DNA of 64,000 bases from Pascua guehoae (taxonomy: Eukaryota > Basidiomycota > Tremellomycetes > Trichosporonales > Trichosporonaceae): contig BCJX01000001.1 in assembly GCA_001600415.1 (NCBI GenBank), forward strand, positions 1,467,723 to 1,531,722, given 5' to 3'. A model generated the notes under the pieces. That model had not been told where the DNA came from and ran no database searches. It saw only the letters and a program-made list of their open reading frames with translations. This document shows positions 59,304 to 64,000 of this stretch, piece after piece. A program made the translations under genes and the position numbers. How positions within the stretch are numbered: the stretch's first letter is position 1; each line of letters opens with the position of its first letter.

Positions 59304-59840
59304 TTTGGGATTACAGGAGGGGGAGTAGGTAGGTACGAGGCGAAGAAAAGGAAAAGACCGGAAAGCAAGACGGCCGAGAAAAAGAGCAATGGACGGAGAA
59401 AAGGGTTGGGGGCGGTGGTGACTGACGTCTTTCTCTATTTCAACTCTTTGTGTTCCACACCCACTGCCCGTGGCGCCATCCATCTCAGTCTCGGTCCGTC
59501 ACAGAAATCTACCGCCGGCGCCGAGGTCCGATAAGCCGCCCTGGATCCAGGAAAGTGCCACGTGGCTGCCAAGGAACCGAGCTTGGCGAGAACGAATGGC
59601 CGAGGCGGAAGCAGATCAAGCAGACGCGACGCGTCCCACCTCATGTCCGAGGCGGAAATGAAAGTCAACATGCACTCGAAAGTCGCCATCAAGCTCAACA
59701 CTGGACCACAAACAACCGCTCTTCCACCCCAATACCGGGATCCATCGACATAGTCGGCTCACACAGCTACAACACAACACGCATCGGTCCCATAAAACGG
59801 CCTTACCTCTACCAGCCCCCATCCCAACTCGGCTGGCAGC
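59304..59840. promoter_or_regulatory. Shared upstream region of the HAD phosphatase and CTF8
   Basis: A divergent space of 537 bases. A CATAAAAC at about 59790 lies 50 bases before the CTF8 ATG and could act as a weak TATA. Otherwise unremarkable. Confidence 0.4.
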
Positions 59841-60958
59841 ATGCGCATCCACCTGCCCCTCCACCCGCACCACTTTGCCGCCGACAGCCCCGCCGCAGGC
59901 GGGCCGTTTGCGCGTATCGGCGGCGAGCTCGTGGTCATTGAGCTCCAGGGCGAGCTGACGTGGGAGGGCGAGAAGAGCAATGGGGTCGTGGGTGTGCTGG
60001 GGCTTGATCGGCCGGTGAGTTGTGACTGTAACGGTGTCTGTTAGGACTGGAGGTTGCGTGGTGTTTGGGGCGAGACTGGAGTGCTTTCACGGGAGAAGGT
60101 TAAGAGTTGGACTGGCGGATCGCAAGAAAGAGGCAACGGGTCATGTCTCGTGCGAGAGGCCGGTTGGTGATGAACGGTGCTGGGAGCGGTGACGGGCAGG
60201 ACAGTGAGCCATGAGCCACGTTTGCGTCCTCGCCACTCGTCGCTGTGAATGTCCCTGTGCTCGGTGCAGTAGGCCGAGGTCCACCGCTTGCCCTCCGACC
60301 CACTAACGCGCCAGGACAAGCCGACGTTCCACATTGGCGAACACCACCTTCTGCACGGCAAGGTCTCTACGCTTCCAAAGCCATACGCCGTGATCCGCCG
60401 CGTGCGGGGCGAGGGCTCGACGACGGTGGACGGCGACGCGGCCGACGAGGAGAGCGACGCGGAGCGCGAGGCCGGCGGCGACGAGGACGAGCGCACACCA
60501 AAGAAGCCAAAGCGTGCCGACGATGAAGACGACGAGGACGAGCCCCCGCTGTTTCCGGAACAAACCTCGCCCCTCGCCAAGAAGCAACCACTGGCATACC
60601 CGCCCAGCTCGCCGTTCCCCAGCTCGATGCCGTCGAGTGCGCACGAGTACTCGTCCGACCTCGAGATGAGCTCGCCGCCCAGGCAACCCGAGAGCGACGA
60701 CGACGAGACGCGCCGCGAACGTGAACGCCAAGCAAGGGAAAAGGCGCACAAGGCCGAGCGGCGCGCACGGCGCCGCGCAGAACGCCCAGAGAGGACACGG
60801 CATTACGAGGTCGTCGGGATTGTACGCAAAAAGCTCGTGTTTGCGTTGCGGTGAGTCTGCGGGCGACGGCGGTATTTTGGAATGCAGCTGGCGTTTGAGG
60901 CGACAAGACTGACGCCAGCCCCGAGCCACTCGTTGCGGCGACGCCGTTGCCAGAGTAG
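59841..60958 (+). CDS. CTF8: Ctf8, subunit of the Ctf18 alternative clamp loader
   Basis: Small subunit that with Ctf18 and Dcc1 forms the Ctf18-RFC complex, which loads PCNA and supports sister-chromatid cohesion. Exon 1 encodes MRIHLPLHPHHFAADSPAAG, then the family core GGELVVIELQGELTWEGEKS and VGVLGLDRP. After an unusually long intron (about 60014-60313) come DKPTFHIGEHHLLHGKVSTL and PKPYAVIRRV. A highly acidic insert of roughly 140 residues with KKPKR and RRARRRAER basic patches separates this from the last conserved part, YEVVGIVRKKLVFALR, and a mini exon PEPLVAATPLPE. The insert makes it longer than yeast Ctf8, as in many basidiomycetes. The conserved N- and C-terminal parts make the call firm. 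Confidence 0.92.
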
Positions 60959-61154
60959 GCAGACTTGGACTGGAGCATATTGTATACTAGTTGCATGGGC
61001 ATGGATGTACCACACGGCTGCCGAGGATACTGATTCTGATTACTGAGGCCTTCTGCAGGTTACCAGGGAACCACGAGAGGTGATCAGTACGGGAGCTATA
61101 CCAAGCTCCCCGTTTCCAACGCAGTCGTCTCCAGACGTAACCACTGCGACCTGT

Positions 61155-61278
61155 TCCTATTCCTCGTCCTACTCCTCTTCCTCCTCCTCCTTGTCCTCCT
61201 TGTCCTCCTCCTTGTCCTCCTCCTTGTCCTCCTCCTTGTCCTCCTCTTCCTCCTCCTCCTCCTCCTCCTCCTCCTCCA
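61155..61278 (+). repeat. CTCCTTGTC / TCC minisatellite
   Basis: Units of TCCTCCTTGTCC (about 12 bases, five or more copies) flanked by pure TCC runs. All frames read as low-complexity Ser, Leu or Pro, and Gly or Glu on the other strand. No gene is supported. It lies 130 bases before the tRNA gene. Confidence 0.85.
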
Positions 61279-61405
61279 CTTATCCCCAGCAACTTCCTAT
61301 TGCCCCACGAGCAGTCCTCGCTACCACAAGGCACCAGACCAACATCGACTGCCGACACGACGGACCCGGCGCGCCGGGGGCGTCTCGAGCGCCTCCTCGA
61401 CATCC

Positions 61406-61504
61406 TCTTCGCTAGTATATCGGTTAGTATAATCGCCTCTCAAGAGAGAGCCCGGCAACAGCTGGAGAACGCGATAGAGCAGGGTTCGACTCCCTGGCGG
61501 AGAA
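61406..61504 (+). tRNA. tRNA-Glu (anticodon CTC) with a 27-base intron
   Basis: The acceptor stem TCTTCGC (61406-61412) pairs with GCGGAGA (61497-61503), with one T-G pair. The D-arm region is TAGTATATCGGTTAGTATAA. The anticodon stem ATCGC (61432-61436) pairs with GCGAT (61471-61475). The loop reads C, T, then CTC (61439-61441), A. A canonical intron after position 37 spans about 61443-61469. The T-arm CAGGG-TTCGACT-CCCTG (61480-61496) is perfect and contains the B-box GGTTCGACTCC. The discriminator is A (61504). TTTTT follows at 61507-61511 as a pol III terminator. A GAG in the intron can pair with the anticodon, as in other pre-tRNA introns. Confidence 0.88.
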
Positions 61505-61506
61505 GC

Positions 61507-61511
61507 TTTTT
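61507..61511 (+). terminator. RNA polymerase III terminator (T5)
   Basis: A run of five T starts two bases after the tRNA-Glu discriminator base, the usual pol III stop signal. Confidence 0.75.
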
Positions 61512-61972
61512 GCCTCTGGCGGTGCTGGGATGTGGACGGGGTCCGTGACATGGTCGTGCGTGGTGTTCCGACTCGCTGGGAAGGGCTGGGAGTGAGGAGG
61601 ACGAAGGACAGGTGCGAGTTGGGACTGGGGCTGAGGTGCTGAGGCTTTGTGGGCCCTCCTGCTCCTCCTGACATGGCTGACGATGTAGCTGGGACGTGCA
61701 GATAGACATGGTCTGTGCGTAGTGGGCGAAAGGTGCTGGGTGGGGGAGACGGCACGGCTGACGCTTGTGACGATATACCGCACTGCCTGCTCACGTCTCC
61801 TGCCACGCGCTTGCAACTGGGCTAATGCAATGTCCGATAGCATTGAAGGAACTCATTACGAAGGAAACAGTTACTTTTGAGTGGTGCGCCGACAGCTCGC
61901 GATGTCAACTGCACGTCAGCCCAGGTCCTTGTCCAACCTCTGACCGCTCACCACGGGCATGCGATGGCGTGG

Positions 61973-62779
61973 TTACCAGTCGGTCGGGAGGCAGCGCCCG
62001 CAGTGGCTGCACATGACCCAGCCGTCGGCGCGGCGGAACGGCGAGCACCAGCCTGGTTCGTCAGCTCCATACTTGTGCCTTGCTGCCTGGGACTTGACTG
62101 TGTACACGACGATCAAACCGGGTGCAGTGTACAAAGCCAGCAGGCCCGAAACCCCGTGTGGTGCAGTGCACGTCGGAGACCCCGCCGGGGATGGACCTAC
62201 CGCCAACATTGCAGCCCTGCGAGCTGCCCGTGCACGTGGTCGGGTGGTGCGGGGGGTGGACGTAGCCCGTCTCGGCGGGCGGCGGGCGCGTCTTGCTGAA
62301 TGTAAGCGACGAGGGGCAGTAGTACAGGCGGCAAGTCAAGTCTGCATGGCAGCCATGACCGATAGGCTTGACAGCGACCAGCGGCGGCTGACGACCACAA
62401 TACTGTGCAGTATTAATTCACGCGCCCTGGTGGCACGGGCCGCGGATCGGCCGCCACGCGCCACAGAGGAACAGGAGTGACAGCCACCGGCACCACGCCA
62501 CCACGCCCGGAGGCCAGGAGGCCAGGTCCACGCCGGCGCGCGGCACCGAGGGAGGGCTGGCCCAGACCCCGCCTGAGCCTCGAGCCTAAGCCTCGAGCCT
62601 GAGCCAGCCTCGAGTCGACTCACCCGCAGTAGATGCACGCCGAGCCGCCGTCCCCGGTCTGCTGAAAGTCGCACATGTCTGGGGTTGGCTCGACGTTTTC
62701 TTTTCGTTGGACCTCGCAGAGGGTACGTACAGCCGTAGTTTTGCCAGTGGTTGTGGGCGGCGCCGGTGCAGTAGGACAT
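61973..62779 (-). CDS. Small cysteine/histidine-rich protein (hypothetical)
   Basis: Four short exons can be linked by good splice signals. MSYCTGAAHNHWQNYG is followed, after a GTACGT...CCCAG intron, by MCDFQQTGDGGSACIYCG. Then DLTCRLYYCPSSLTFSKTRP, GYVHPPHHPTTCTGSSQGCN and, after GTAGGT...CTGAC...CCAG, WCSPFRRADGWVMCSHCGRC and LPTDW. The product is about 115-120 residues with around 13 Cys in CxxC-like pairs (CIYC, CSHC, CxxxxxYYC) and several His, suggesting zinc binding. There is no signal peptide. I do not recognise the family. The junction before DLTCR is out of phase by my reading, so one exon boundary is wrong or the gene is damaged there. The regular Cys pairs and intron signals argue for a real gene. 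Confidence 0.5.
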
Positions 62780-64000
62780 TTTGTATGGCCGGAGGGGGGG
62801 TGTACTAGGCTATAGAATAGAGAGTTTGGGGGTTGGGGATGAGGAGTGGGGGTGGGGCGGGGGGGGGGNGATTATTATCTGTTTTTCTGCACCAGTGCAA
62901 GGCAGGGTACGAGGGTACGAGACGGCTGCGAGAGAGAGAGTGTGTGGAGAGCATGGAGGTCTACGGCGTGGATGCCATGTATCTCCTGGCGCACCCGATC
63001 GGGGACACGGCGAGCATGGCATACACGAGGCCGCCACGCGCGCCGCGCTCGATGAGGAGGGGGAGGGGGTTGGGGGAAAGGAGGGAGCAGGGAGGGAGGA
63101 ACGAGGTAAGAGGGAGTAGGGAAGAGAGTGACAGAAAATGAGAAATAGAACACCGACAGAGCGTGGACCCGCTCACTCGCTCACTCGCGCACTCGCGCAC
63201 CCGCCCACTCGTGGACGCCGCAGGTTGTTGCAACACTGCTGTCCTGTGGCGCGGCATGGCCCCAGGTCCTCGCCACCAGAGCCCCAGGTACGTCCTCGAG
63301 GCCGGGGTGCATGACTACCAAGCCGCATTGGGGCGGGCGAGACGGTGGGGCTCATTGGACAATTGGGCGCCTGTGACAGCCACGACACTCTTGCCAGCCT
63401 GCACTGCGGTACGCGCTTGCGCAACGCGATGCCATTGGGCTGTACGTGTAGCGTGTTCAGGTTTCACAGAGCCACATTGCGCACGGGGTCTGGGCGGGTG
63501 ATGCTGGTTAGAGCCCCACCGGATCTTGGCAGCGTCAGGCAGGTGGAGCCTCCCTGAGTGTTGCAGAGAAAAACACGCTCTTGGGTCGTTTCGGCAGTGC
63601 GGCGGCGCGGTTTGCAACGGCTACCTATACTATGTACCCTGCCCCGGTCCTCTGGTACGGTCCATATGTCGCGATCGAGAAAACGTTGGGGCCAGGTGTC
63701 TTATCCAACGACGCGTAGAGTCTGTGCTTCAGGTGCGTTTGTTTGGACGCGTTTGCGGGAGCGACGCCTCGCGCGCCTCGTGTTTGCGGCTCGGGCGACG
63801 CCACCCCCACCCCATTAACCCCATTGCCACCATGCCACCCGTCCAGGCTCGTGTGGCGTTTGTGGATGTATGTGTTTTGCGGCATTTTGCTGCCCCGCAT
63901 GCATGCCCCGCTTTCGATTCCCACGTCGCGCCTGGATTTTGCGCAGTATCGGATCCGAGCGAGTCGTAACCGCTGCGTCCCCGCAAGAGCGAGGCCGTGC
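62780..64000. other. Right-end region, no supported gene
   Basis: Contains a single N at 62869 within a G run, then mixed sequence. Minus-strand ORFs at 63315-63617 and 63625-63986 and plus-strand ORFs at 63163-63501 and 63526-63969 overlap and show no family features. CACTCGC repeats occur at 63170-63210. A gene reading in from the right edge cannot be excluded. Confidence 0.5.

Overview
This window is a stretch of nuclear genome from a basidiomycete fungus, most likely a tremellomycete yeast of the Trichosporonales (Trichosporon, Cutaneotrichosporon, Apiotrichum, Vanrija or a relative). The genes are split by many short GT-AG introns with CTNAC-like branch sites. Base composition is GC-rich. 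The gene set is eukaryotic (CRM1 exportin, alpha-adaptin, DDX41, DcpS, Hel2, CreC, Ctf8), and a PriA-type cysteine-rich protein and a basidiomycete-style F-box family are present. The order-level placement is inference. Assembly gaps (N runs) lie at 6344-6378, 35945-36079 and 62869, all in G-rich low-complexity sequence.

Layout. 1-1681 (-): an F-box paralogue cut by the window edge and carrying an in-frame stop. 2742-4271 (+): a charged coiled-coil/poly-Gly protein. 4586-6771 (-): an O-methyltransferase with unusually long introns. 7483-10773 (-): a CorA/MNR2-type Mg2+ transporter. 11551-13667 (-): DDX41 RNA helicase, divergent from 14336-17948 (+) CRM1 exportin. 17949-19985: no gene, with a pyrimidine-rich minisatellite. 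19986-22966 (+): secreted GH89 alpha-N-acetylglucosaminidase. 24673-27527 (+): C2/proline-rich Inn1/Fic1-like cytokinesis protein. 28301-30183 (-): DcpS scavenger decapping enzyme, divergent from 30843-32038 (+) PhyH-type dioxygenase, which is followed by 32836-34604 (+) kynureninase.

34605-43592 is a gene-poor accessory stretch. It holds a PriA-like cysteine-rich protein interrupted by a gap, two small secreted proteins, a decayed pepsin-like aspartic protease with both catalytic Asp changed to Asn, and several minisatellites, including a neat 4 x 18-bp array. At 43593-45612 (+) an intact copy of the F-box gene mirrors the damaged one at the left edge.

From 45914 rightwards the region is dense and conserved: a streptothricin-acetyltransferase-like GNAT, CreC (WD40 partner of a deubiquitinase), AP-2 alpha, Hel2/ZNF598 ubiquitin ligase, a YNL010W-type HAD phosphatase and Ctf8. 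An intron-containing tRNA-Glu(CTC) and a small cysteine-rich protein follow. The last 1.2 kb has no gene I can support.

There is no operon or biosynthetic cluster here. The genes are independent housekeeping functions (nuclear export, splicing/RNA surveillance, mRNA decay, ribosome quality control, endocytosis, replication-clamp loading, Mg2+ homeostasis, tryptophan catabolism) plus a small lineage-specific island. I did not find a clearly new multi-gene system. The most unusual items are the dead aspartic protease, the F-box pair, the predicted drug-site Thr in CRM1, the GH89 enzyme with a hairpin-bearing intron, the acetyltransferase of bacterial resistance type, and the unfamiliar Cys/His-rich small protein. 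Exon boundaries were read by eye from splice signals, reading phase and remembered family alignments. Gene ends are more reliable than every internal junction.
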